Shown here: in pieces, positions 11,775 through 20,985 of the stretch | Layout of the letters: each line of letters opens with the position of its first letter | How positions within the stretch are numbered: position 1 is the first letter of the stretch | NCBI GenBank assembly: GCA_030267565.1 | Contig: BRXU01000025.1 | Location: 348,501-412,500, forward strand | Length of the DNA stretch: 64,000 nt | Direction: 5' to 3' | From: Pleodorina starrii | Taxonomy: Eukaryota > Chlorophyta > Chlorophyceae > Chlamydomonadales > Volvocaceae | Translations under genes and position numbers: made by a program | The notes under the pieces: model-generated | The model's database searches: none | What the model saw: only the letters and a program-made list of their open reading frames with translations | Told to the model about the DNA's origin: nothing

Positions 11775-14731
11775 TCCTCGCCGTTGCCAGCCAGTCCCGA
11801 GCTGGAATCCGTTGTGGCCTTGGCGGCGGAGCGGCTGATGGCGCGGCAGGGCCACCGAGTGTACCCTCCGCCGCCGCCACCGCCGCCGCGGGCGGGGCGG
11901 ATCAGCCGGGCCTGGGCCGCCGCGTCGGCGGCGGCGGGCGTGGCCGCGCAATGGCAGCGCGCCTTGCGGAAGCGATCCGAGGGTGGAGGCACGGCCGCGG
12001 CTGCCGCGGCGGCGGGAGCTGTGGAGGGTGGTGGCGGCGGCGGCGTCAGCGGCGTCGGCGGGAAGGGGGCTGCGGAGGCGGCCACGGTGGCGGCAGCCAC
12101 GGAAGGTGGCGGCGGCGGCGGCGGCGGCGGGAAGGCACTTGCAAAGGTTGTCGCCTGCGGCGGTTTCATTATCGGCGTCAGCGGCAGCGGCGGCGGTACC
12201 GGGTACAGCGCCGGCGGCAGTGGCAGCGGCAGCGGCAGCGGCGGGGGTGTTGATGGTGGCGGTGGCGGCCCTGTCGTGGACGCGGAGGGCGAGGTAGAGC
12301 GCTTGCTAAAACTGTACGACGCGCTACAGCAGTTCGTACACGCCATGGAGAGGTGGCAGGTGGGAGTCCACCGCTGGCAGCTCAAGGCTTGGAAGCAGCA
12401 GGCCGCCATGCGGCTGCAGGTACGACAAGGGGTCGTGTCCGTACCGTACGGCAAGCCGCGGTGGTGTCCGTATCGTATAGGCTCCAGCAGCAGCAGCCCT
12501 CACATCCGCCCTACCGTTGGAGCCGTGGTTTAGGGTTTTAGGGTTGTTTTAGGGCTCGGTGCTTTGTGCTGCTGGTATGGCCACTGGAAAATGAAACCAA
12601 CTTGATACCGTTCGCATTGCATCTTCCGGCACATGCTCTCTGGCCAGCCAGCCTGACGAAAAGGGTGCGACCGGAACCACTGTACCTCCCGTCCCTATCT
12701 CCCTAAGCTCCTCCTGATCCTGATCAGGCAACTCTGGAGCCTGCCTCTCCTCTTCATGGCCCATCACCATCGCCATGCCTGGCCTCACCCTCACCCTCGC
12801 CCTCAGTCCCATCCCATCCCCACCGCCCTCACACATATACACACATACACACACGCCGCCCCCACCCACCCCCCGCTGGGTTCTGGGTCCGTTCGCTAAC
12901 GCCGTCTCCTTCTCCGATGCGGAATTCTCTTTACACCCCCCGCCCTCACCCGCCCTCCGCTGCTGCCCGTCTCCAGACCCACTCCATGCTCGCCTCTCTC
13001 ACCGGCCTCAGTGAGCCACCACCGCAAGACAGCCTGCCGCCGCCACCACCGCCCCTGACGGCGCTCGGTAACCTCTCCGTCTGCCCCAGCGGCGCCTTCT
13101 CCCGGAGCGTCGCCGCCACCGCGGCTGCCGTACACGCCGCCGCTGCCGCTACCCCCGCCGCCGCTGACTTTTCCTCGGCCGGCAGCAGCTACCAGGCAAT
13201 CCAGCTCTCCGGCGGCGCCGAGTCGTCGTACAGCACTGGCGACGGCGCCGCCGCCGCCGCCGCCGCCGGCCGCGCCTGTGGCGGCAGCAACAGCAGCATC
13301 GACGCGAGGGCATCGCTGTCACAGCAGCTGGGCGCCGCCGCCGCGGCGGTGGCGGCGGCGCTGCGTCGGCCGCTGTCTCATCACGGCGGCTCCAGCCGCG
13401 TGCTGCCGCTGCCGGCGGCTGACCCGGCGGGGCCGCTGCCGCCGCCGCCGCCGCCGGCGTCCATCTCCTGGCCAGGCAACGCCGGTGCAGCACCGCCGGA
13501 GCTGGCACCCGCCGCCGCCGACCTCCGCAGCCCCGTCTGGGCTGAGAGGAAGCCATCCAGCACTCTGCTGGGTCCGGGCTCGATGCCAAGCCGCCAGCCG
13601 TCGCTGGATACGACGGGGGCGGCCGCCGCCGTCGCCGCGGCAGCGGCGACCCCGCCGCCTCCACCATCCGCGCTGGCGTCCGACCAGCCGCAGGACTCCC
13701 CCGACGCCGTACTCCCGATGCGGTCCACGGCCAACGGCTCGGCCGCCGGCGACGGCGCCGACGCGGTGGCACGCAGTCCCGGCGTCGGGCACCTGCCGCC
13801 GCTGCCGCGTCACCATCTGCAGCCGCTCAACGGCGGCGGAGGCATCCGCTCCCACGGCAGCGGCGGCGGCAGCGTCCACCGGCCGCCGGCGCTTCCGCGC
13901 GTCTCCGAGCGCGGTGACGCGACGGCGCTCGATACACTGACGCTGCCGACGGCATTCAGCAGCCCGACGGCGGCGCTGACGGCTGCGGCGGCAGCGGCGG
14001 CAGCCTACGGCACCGCCGACGGCGGCGCCGGCGGCAACGCCGTCACGGCCGCCGCCGCCGTCGTCGGCAGCAGCGGCGGCGGCGGCGATGAAGCGCCTCC
14101 CTACAACTCGATGCCGGTCCGCAGGCGCTCCTCCCTCAGCAACAACTTTATGCGCACCGACGGTGACGGCGCCGCCGCCGACGGCGCCGCCAGGTCGCCG
14201 GCGGCGCTGCCGCCGCCACCGTCGGCATCGGCGTCGGCGGCAGAGCCGAGCACCACCAGCCCGCCGACCTCGGCTGTGCTGCCGCTGCCGCCGCTTCCAT
14301 CCCGGCAGCAGCAGAGGCAGAAACAGGAGCAGGAACGGCAAAGGGAACAGGAACAGCCGACTTCAATGTCGGACGAGGATGCTGATGGCGGCGGCGGCGG
14401 CGCCGCCGCCGCCGCCGGCGGCTCTGAGCAGGGCACCGACGGCGAGGCCGCCAGGCCTGCGGACCAACAGCGCCTGCGGGCGTGGCCCACCGGGCGTGCC
14501 GGCGCAGCCGTCAACGCCCCCGGCGCGGCGCCAAAGTCACCGCCGCGGCCGCTGTCGCCGTCGCAGCAGCTGCAGAAGTCGCAGAAGCGCCTGCGGCAGC
14601 AGACGCAGAAGACGATGATGCAGCTGAGGCAGCAGATGCAGGTGCTGGCGCAGACGTTGCCCAGGGTGGAGGCGGAGGCGTCGGAAGCAGCTGGCGGCGG
14701 CGCCGCCGCCGCCGCCGCCGCCGATGATGGA

Positions 14732-14764
<33 letters not shown>

Positions 14765-16013
14765 GACGACGGCAACAACAAGGGCACCTGGTCCAGGGGC
14801 ATGCCGGTGCTTCGGGAGAAGTCCAGGTATGGTAGGTTTATGAAGGTTCAGCATTTAGGGGCCGGGGGCGGGGCGGCTGGGTAGAAGTAGTAACAACGGA
14901 ATCTATATTAGTCCAACTAGCCATAAAATACCGTAAATTAGCAGTGAGGCATGGCAGCAGTTGACATGTACCGTAGATTGACATGTACCGTATATAGAAA
15001 GCCTTAACAGATGAGCGAATTAAAACTCCTATGCGTCCGATAGCTGTACAGATAGGGATGGGCGGGAAGGGAAGGGAAGGGACTCGCACGCCGCGCCGCT
15101 GCCAGTGTGTATCATCTTGATCACCCCGCTGCCAGCCGCTGCACACAACACCTCAGAGGCGGTGCAGCGCACGGAGGGCCAGCTGCTGGCCCGTTGGCTC
15201 TGCCCTTCCCTGGATCTGCAGCCCGCTGTAACCCCCGCCCTCAAAACACACACGTACCCACACAAACACACACAAACACACAGACACACAATCACACACA
15301 TGCCACCTTAGAGCCTTCCCACGTTCCCAGCGCTCCCTTTTCCCCCCGCCTGTGCAAGTGACGCCCCCATCCGGGGCCATAACCCTGCATCCTCCTCTAC
15401 CGGCAACTCCGCCCCGCAGACAGCCCCACCAAACCCGCCTCACCAACCTCTCACCCCCGCTCCCCGCCCCCACTACGGTTCATCCCATCACAGGACCTCC
15501 TGGGCCATGCCCCTTCCGGACCCCGCTGGCGTGCGGCCGTCCGACAACGGCGGCAGTGGCGGCGGCAGTGGCGGTGGCGGTAGCGGTGGCAGCAAGGCCG
15601 GCCCCGACACCTCCCCAGTCGCCCAGCCGTCCCTCTGGTCGAACACGCGGCACATAAGCTTCTTCAACAAGCCAGAGCCGACGTCGACGTCGCCGCCTGG
15701 CGCCAGCGGCGGCGGCGCCGCCGCCGCCACACCGCCGCGGCCACAGCTGGCGGCGGCGGCGCCGCGGCAGGGTCGCCTGGCGGCGGGCTTGAGCCTCGGA
15801 TCCAACGTGTTCTCGCCGCTGGTCCGCGGCTCATCTATAGACATCCCGCGACACGCTGGAATCCCGCCGCCGCCGCCGCTGCCGCTGCGGGCGGGCACAG
15901 GCAGCGGCGGCGACACCGCTTCCGCCTCCGCTGCCGCTGCCGCTGCTGCGGTCTCCATGGCAGAGCCAGCGGCGCCGCCGCCGCCGCAATACCCGCAGGA
16001 GCCGCACCCATAG
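1..16013 (+). CDS. Polycystin (PKD/TRP-like) cation-channel family protein, 5'-partial
   Basis: Exons: 1-986, 1639-1805, 2518-2810, 3418-3539, 3951-4117, 4483-4771, 4896-4976, 5248-5362, 6279-6490, 6859-6938, 7305-7455, 7644-7834, 8396-8480, 8985-9075, 9273-9370, 9848-9936, 10306-10360, 10731-12419, 12977-14826, 15494-16013. All phases agree and give 2442 residues with the start missing. Residues 1-330 are Gln/Ala/Pro-rich. Residues 330-770 look like the extracellular polycystin domain, with NxS/T sites. Membrane helices fall near 775-797, 818-837, 935-957 and 979-1000, and the last (FVLVNFFFSVIVTT) near 1043-1071. The GRLGAMIRTL linker before the fifth helix and the pore-helix-then-S6 layout are typical of PKD channels. 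The tail of about 1350 residues is mostly poly-Ala/Gly/Gln, with a coiled-coil-like Gln/Lys/Leu stretch near 2185-2230. Known family role: ciliary or membrane Ca-permeable channels. S1 is not in the window. The last exon is less certain than the rest. Confidence 0.85.
987..1090. repeat. Minisatellite in intron 1 of the polycystin gene
   Basis: About three and a half copies of a unit of about 30 bp with the core TTATGGTGTGGGGAGC. The array starts right at the 5' splice site (987), so the first repeat copy contains the donor. Confidence 0.8.
1810..2245. repeat. 27-28-bp GATC-rich minisatellite in intron 2 of the polycystin gene
   Basis: Imperfect tandem copies built from GGGGCTCGATCGGGGGATC-type units fill most of the intron. 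They are followed by a (GT)n tract at about 2283-2318. Reading frames across the array are artefacts of the repeat. Confidence 0.85.
4998..5060. repeat. (GGGGC)n microsatellite in intron 7 of the polycystin gene
   Basis: About twelve head-to-tail copies of the 5-mer GGGGC lie shortly after the donor at 4977. The G-run density would favour G-quadruplexes in the transcript. Confidence 0.85.
5551..6225. repeat. Compound (CCCAA)n then (CCCAAT)n array in intron 8 of the polycystin gene
   Basis: An almost perfect 5-bp array of about 98 CCCAA units runs from 5551 to about 6045. It continues as four CCCCAA units, about 20 CCCAAT hexamers (6065-6180), then CCCCAA and CCCAA again. Long open frames on both strands (for example a run of VGLGW repeats on the minus strand) arise only from the repeat. 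The units differ from the TTTTAGGG telomere type seen elsewhere in the window. Confidence 0.97.
6491..6765. repeat. (GGGT/GGCT)n array in intron 9 of the polycystin gene
   Basis: Tetranucleotide-type repeat of GGGTGGGT and GGCTGGGT. It contains an internal 55-60-bp duplication marked by two copies of a segment with ACGGCCCGGGACGAGGGAAC (about 6525-6545 and 6622-6642). Confidence 0.85.
7027..7064 (-). repeat. Dispersed short repeat R1, intronic copy 1
   Basis: Reverse-complement copy of a repeat with the core ACCGTTCACGGGCTCCGGCC followed by TAT(A/C)CGTGGA. It lies in intron 10 of the polycystin gene, antisense to it. Other copies are at 18513-18555, 34624-34666 and 55592-55633. Confidence 0.75.
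7559..7618. repeat. 11-bp tandem repeat (CACCTCCCCCT)n in intron 11
   Basis: About five perfect pyrimidine-rich copies precede the 3' splice site at 7643, so the array may act as an extended polypyrimidine tract. Confidence 0.8.
8521..8632. repeat. 10-bp tandem repeat (GATGAGGCTA)n in intron 13
   Basis: Imperfect 10-11-bp copies of GATGAGGCTA or GATGAGGCTT begin about 40 bp after the donor at 8481. Confidence 0.75.
8853..8912 (+). repeat. Dispersed short repeat R2, copy 1 (polycystin intron 13)
   Basis: A segment of about 60 bp with CAACGTCCGCAGTGACTCAT, then TTATATAAAGGAGC and TATCACTC, then CTGACCCC. Near-identical copies lie at 26099-26158 (plus) and 26369-26421 (minus), in introns of the OEP21 gene. 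Confidence 0.8.
9375..9662. repeat. 31-bp minisatellite in intron 15 of the polycystin gene
   Basis: About nine near-perfect copies of a 31-bp unit that starts GAAGGAGGGAGCCCGCCTGC. Copies are contiguous without spacers, so this is a minisatellite and not a CRISPR-like array. The first unit starts a few bases after the donor at 9371. Confidence 0.9.
12875..12940 (+). repeat. Dispersed short repeat R3, copy 1 (polycystin intron 18)
   Basis: A segment of about 65 bp with GGGTTCTGGGTCCGTTCGCT, AACGCCGTCT and CTTCTCCG. It lies about 40 bp before the acceptor at 12976 and contains a branch-point-like GCTAAC. A second copy, sense in its own host transcript, is at about 21920-21988 in the phosphoribosyltransferase gene. 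Confidence 0.75.
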
Positions 16014-16431
16014 GGCGTGGGAACAGAGCACTCCCTGGAGGGCTAGTCCTAGTAGTCCTGATAGTCCTAATCGTCTTGATAGTCCTAATCGTCCTAATCG
16101 TCTTGATCGTCTTAATTGTCCAGGAAGTCCTCCGAACTGAGAAGATGATGAAGATTTTTCTTCGGTCGCTGCGGTGTTGCGGTGGTCGCGACGCGACGCG
16201 GCTTACACAGAACTGGGTCGCGACGCGACGCGGCATACACAGAACTGGGTTTGCCGCCTCGCCTCACCGCGCTGTGCAGCGCAGCGCTCACGGCGTGTTA
16301 CGTGCACCGGCTGTGGCGGTCACGGGTCGCGCCGCGTGTGTCGTGCTTGTGGTGGTGGTGGTGGTGGTGTGCGGTCCTGCTGTGTCGTGCTTGTGGTGGT
16401 GGTGGTGGTGGTGGTCCTGCATTGTGGCTGT

Positions 16432-16514
16432 GTCAGTGTGTCAGTGTGTCAGTGTGTCAGTGTGTCAGTGTGTCAGTGTGTCAGTATGTCAGTGTGTCAG
16501 TGTGTCAGTGTGTC
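16432..16514. repeat. 8-bp tandem repeat (GTGTCAGT)n
   Basis: About ten copies of GTGTCAGT with one variant unit, in intergenic DNA. Confidence 0.9.
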
Positions 16515-18512
16515 ACTACGGTATGTTGGGGGAGGTGCTTTGCGGGCGGGCGCGAGTGGCATCGCGGCATCAAGACTTCAAGAGTACGGCACCCTCACAA
16601 ACACACACACACGCGCGCGCGCACCCCGCTAGGCGACCGAAAGGAAGCGACGGCCGACGGCCGCCACGCCGAGCGTCGTCGGGCGACCTGAAGGCGCCCC
16701 GAGTCTCGTCGGACGGGCTGGTGGTCGGGCTGCATACACACACACCCACACGCCCCCACACACGCACTCTCTCAATACAACAGCCGGTGCACAGGAGCGT
16801 CTGCACAATCCGCGCCGGGGGCCATGAACTGGCATATGCTAATCCAGGCAAATAATTCTTGACGTTAGCTTAGTGTGGTCAAGTCGTGGTGACGTCATCG
16901 TATTACGTCATCCGATTGCATCCAACGTTGCAACGAAGACACGGGTGGAGTGCGAGGCGGGTGACGGGGAGGAGGTGCGGAGGGACGGAGGTCAACAGGC
17001 GGAACAGCAAAAGGCGGAACAGCAAAAGGCGGTACAGGGAGGCGTGGGGACTGGGGAGGGGAGAGTGAGCTGAGCCTTGAGGCGGCGGATTCTGTTAGGG
17101 GGTAGGTGACTTTATTTATTTACTGGGGACTTTGAGACGACTTTTGTTGGGTCTTGGGCAGAGACAGAGCTCCATTCCAAGCTGAGCCACACGCGTCCAA
17201 CCAAATGTCTGTTGTTGGAACTGACTCGACGCGAACCCACAAAGGCCCGACGCCGCAGCCGTCGCTGCGGTTTCTGTACGTATTCATTTATGTCTTTGGG
17301 TAGGATGAAAAAAACGTTGATACCCGTATTTGAGGGCTGTAGTCTTCAATCTAAGATCGTAAGATGGTCCACAGTGCGTGGAAAATTGGGGGACCCTCAG
17401 CCTGGGTCTCTTGCAGCTTAGCACTGGCTTCCTGACCTTATGTGTTGTCGTTGCTGTTGTCGTTATTGTTGTTGTTGTTACAGCTGTGGCAATGGGCTCG
17501 AAACCCTGGGAAGGGCTGAGCCAGCGGGCGGGTGTGTGTGAGGGGGTGCGGGGTGAGGGTTGGGGCGCGGAGTGGGGGTCGGACGTGTGCTCTTACTCTC
17601 TTGTAGTCGTTGGTTGTGAAGAAATGGCGGGCTGTGTCGGTTGTTGGTTGGCCTATGCCCTCTTGGTCCGTTTACCGGTGGGACCGTGCAACCGACCGTT
17701 ATGACCGTTGGCTTGCGCCGTGCCAACAAAACGCCGTGCCCTTACCGGCGCTTTCCGGCCGTATTAGGTCGTCGCGCGCCGGCTTTTAGTGTCTGAGGCG
17801 AATCCCAAGAAGAGAGGACACACACACACGCAGAGAGCATCCGACATCTGAATCCGACGACATCAATGTTTCGGGCATATGGGGGATCCCCTCCTCCCCT
17901 GGCCTATCCGCGGATAGGCTGCGATCTCCGGAATGTGTCGAGTGAACCCAGTGTTGCGGCTTATCATTCACGGCTGCGGTCTCATCCCGACGAAACGAAA
18001 TTAATAATTATCATGAGAGCGGAAGACAACTCTTTCGTGCGGCAGACGCACTTTCCACTTTCATTCCTTTTCTCTTGCGCTTCTGCGCGGGTGTTTGGCG
18101 CGGTCTTGTCTTTCTTTTCCAGCGCAGCAAGGCACATGCCACCCTTCATTTGGCGCATGTGTTTATAGGCGGTGGCGTTCGTTCGTTTGTGTGGCGACTG
18201 GCGAGGCTGGGGCAGTCAGTTCGTCCGGTCGCGTAAGCGGAGGGGTGGTGGTGGTGGTGGTGGGGTAGTTTCCTAATGAGCCAGCAAAGATAAGGAAACG
18301 TCGGTTTGCCACACAAGGCGTCCAAGGTTGTGTCGTACGGCTCGTACGACTTGTACCGTATTGACTGACTGGGCCGTCAAGGCATGTGCTTGTGTCATCG
18401 GCGGCCTCCCAACTTGCTCCCCTTAGCCAATAGCGCCAACAGAGCGCCAACCGCGCCTTCTTGGCCCATCCCGCTGCGGCCCGTACCTGATGGACCCCTT
18501 TCCCCCTTTTTC

Positions 18513-18555
18513 TGATTCGATACCGTTCACGGGCTCCGGCCTATACGTGGATAAA
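18513..18555 (+). repeat. Dispersed short repeat R1, copy 2
   Basis: Plus-strand copy of R1 (GATACCGTTCACGGGCTCCG, then CCTATACGTGGATAA), here intergenic. It is followed by AACCCTCCCTTCCGGCC, which resembles the flank of the 55592 copy. Confidence 0.75.
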
Positions 18556-19090
18556 ACCCTCCCTTCCGGCCCTCTTTGTAGTGGCGTGTGGCGGGGGTAA
18601 GGGTGGGTGTGGCGGGGGTGGGTGTGGAGAGGGAGGGGGGTTGCACGCCGCTCTTTCCCCGTGCAGACTTCCGGCAGCAGCCGGGTTGCCGGTACTTGAC
18701 GCGCTTTCTGCCTTGCTGACGAGCAGACAACAAAGGGATGCCGTGCGACCTGACCTCTTTTTTGTTGCGTTTTGGGTCTGGGCTGGGAAGATAGACTGGA
18801 CCGGACTTGACTTGACTTGACTGAGACCGCCTGGCCATCCTGCCTGAGCCCTCCTTGAGACTCGAGTTGCAACGGACCCGTTGAGTGTGTTGCAACCTAC
18901 CCGCGGGTCCTTCACGAGCCGAGAGCGTGCATACCGCTCGCATCAACCTCTGTGTGTGTATGAGAGAGAGACGCGTGTCGGTGTGTGTGACATTGTGTGT
19001 GCGTGTGTGAAATGATGCACGTGCTCAAGAAGCCTCTTGTAACACGCACCCGCTCCATCTCGTGTCTCCATCTCGTGTCTCCATCTCGTG

Positions 19091-19098
<8 letters not shown>

Positions 19099-19141
<43 letters not shown>
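19099..19141. repeat. (CT)n microsatellite
   Basis: Perfect CT dinucleotide run. Immediately upstream are four copies of a 13-bp unit CATCTCGTGTCTC (19055-19098). Confidence 0.9.
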
Positions 19142-19143
<2 letters not shown>

Positions 19144-19726
19144 ATCCCTCTCACTCTCTCTGTCTCTCTCTCTCTTCATCTCTCTCTCTCCCCATTCCCC
19201 ATGATGCCGGGCAATTCGGCGGTAGGATTCAGCGTTTGCCGACTGCGCCTGCAAGTGACGAATGACGCCCAACCCTGCCCAACCTGCCGGAGGTCCTTCC
19301 TCCCACAGTCCTCCCTCTCTGTCGGGGCCGGGGCCAGGGGCCGGCCCGACTGGTCAGGTGTGCTCTGGGCTGGCCCGGCTGCCGTCCTCTTCACGGCGGC
19401 GCGACCTCACCAGCCGGAAATGCATTGTGTGGCTCCGGGCTGTGTGGCTGCGGTATAACGGTAGCCTTTGGGTTCCCGAGGACACCTAGTTTCTCCTTCT
19501 GGGCTCCCGGCGCCGTAGCTATCCGCGGCCAAAGCTGTTCCGGATCGAAAACCAGAGCGGGAGAGCCGACACTCGTCCCATGCGACGTGCGGGGCGGTGT
19601 GTTTTGTGCTGCTTCCGGCCGACCGGACTAGGACTTAGGGTTCCGCCCCCCCAAGGCCCCCGGCCCAGAGCTGCCGCAGTGTCGTCTGTCGGAGTGTCGG
19701 CGCCCCCGACATCGCCTGAGTACGAG

Positions 19727-19937
19727 ATCCGACTTGAGATCCGACCTGAGATCCGACTTGAGATCCGACTTGAGATCCGACCTGGGATCCGATATGAGAT
19801 CCGACTTGAGATCCGACTTGAGATCCGACCTGGGATCCGATATGAGATCCGACCTGAGATCCGACCTGAGATCCGACCTGAGATCCGACTTGAGATCCGA
19901 CCTGAGATCCGACCTGAGATCCGACCTGAGATCCGAC
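19727..19937. repeat. 12-bp satellite (GATCCGACCTGA)n
   Basis: About 17 copies of a 12-bp unit that alternates GATCCGACTTGA and GATCCGACCTGA with a GATCCGATATGA variant. Because the unit is a multiple of 3, every frame stays open, which explains the apparent EIRPEIRL and SDLR repeat proteins. Confidence 0.92.
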
Positions 19938-20802
19938 CCCATGCAAAAGGCAAAAAACGAGAGTGTGTCGCTTCCCACCCCAGGACTTCCCATCTGTATA
20001 ACCATCTGAGCGGTGCCGGCCGGATGGATGCCCGGATCGCAGTCGAGTTGAGTCCGTTCCGTCCGTTGCCTCAAAACTGGGAATGGGGGTGTGGCAGAGT
20101 GGCACCTCCTCCGTGGATGCGACCCGTGGGTCTGTCTGTCGGTCCGTCCGTCGTCCGTCGATCCAAAACGACAAGGGGCGTCCAACGGCACCTGCTCGCC
20201 TGCTTCCAAAATTCCAATCCCCCCTCCCTTCTACACTTGAGTGTATCTGCATCTTCTTGCGCTCGCCACCCTCCCGCTCTATCTGACCACCGCACGCCTC
20301 ACACCAACCCACATCAACCCACATCAACCCATATCATGTTCTCATCCCATCTCATCCCGACCGCTGCTGCCGCCGCTGCCGAAATTCCCACTCCCCAGCT
20401 GTCCCCCCGGGGGCCAGCGCCGCACTCCAGCCCCACGCGGGCAACGACCACCAACGTCGTTCTTTCCCTTTCCCTTTTCCTTTCCCTTTTCCTTTTCTTT
20501 TTCCTTTTCCTTTTCGTTCTTTCCCTTTTCCTTCGCCGCCGGCTCGCACGTTGCCCCGTGGTACCGTACCCCTCACCTGCCCCCTGTTTACCCCTCACCA
20601 CCGGCCCCCTCACCGATGTCAACCCTTCCCTTTCCCCGCTCCGCTCCGCAGTATTGTTTTAGTAACAATCCCCCTCCCCCTGCCCCCCGCTGCGCCCCAG
20701 CGCGGCTTGGTCACGCGGTTACGGGGTTCGTTGCTTCATTGCGCGCCTGCCGCCTCGTCCGTCCTGGCCTTCTTCGCAGCGGGCTCATCTGCATGGCAGA
20801 GC

Positions 20803-20985
20803 AGCGCAGGTCAGATCAGGACAGAACAGAACAGGTCAGATCAGAGCAGGGAAGGGCAGATGAGCGCAGGTCAGAGCAGGACAGAGCAGAACAGATCAGA
20901 TCAGAACAGAACAGGAAAGAATAGATCGGAGCAGAACAGGACAGATCAGAGTAGCACGGGTCAGAGCAGGACAGAACAGAGCAGA
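20803..20985. repeat. 10-bp satellite with AGCAGGACAG-type units
   Basis: Imperfect 5/10-bp units (CAGATCAGAG, CAGGACAGAA). It overlaps the predicted 3' end of the phosphoribosyltransferase coding region, whose stop codon at 20961-20963 lies inside it. Confidence 0.85.

Larger units (their letters stand above)
16014..20960. other. Intergenic region between convergent polycystin and phosphoribosyltransferase genes
   Basis: No supported gene was found in this 4.9-kb stretch. It holds a 31-bp tandem duplication at about 16194-16250 and an 8-bp repeat at 16432-16514. A CRE-like palindrome TGACGTCA (16890-16897) is followed by a second ACGTCATC. Further on are R1 copy 2 at 18513-18555 and a (CT)n tract near 19099-19141 preceded by a 13-bp repeat. 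A 12-bp satellite occupies 19727-19937, a polypyrimidine stretch 20462-20527, and the start of a 10-bp satellite lies at 20803. Open frames here follow the repeats and show no family motif. Confidence 0.6.

Noticed and set aside
15105..15230. Possible extra polycystin exon (NTSEAVQRTEGQLLARWL)
   Set aside because: It reads like protein and has an acceptor, but no good in-frame donor. Exons 14826 and 15494 already join in phase.
10901..15958. Many long Arg-, Ala- or Gly-rich frames on both strands
   Set aside because: They are shadows of GC-rich poly-amino-acid coding in the polycystin tail. Only the frame that joins all exons in phase is kept.
19580..20662. 360-codon plus-strand frame
   Set aside because: Its core is the 12-bp satellite and the rest has no motif.
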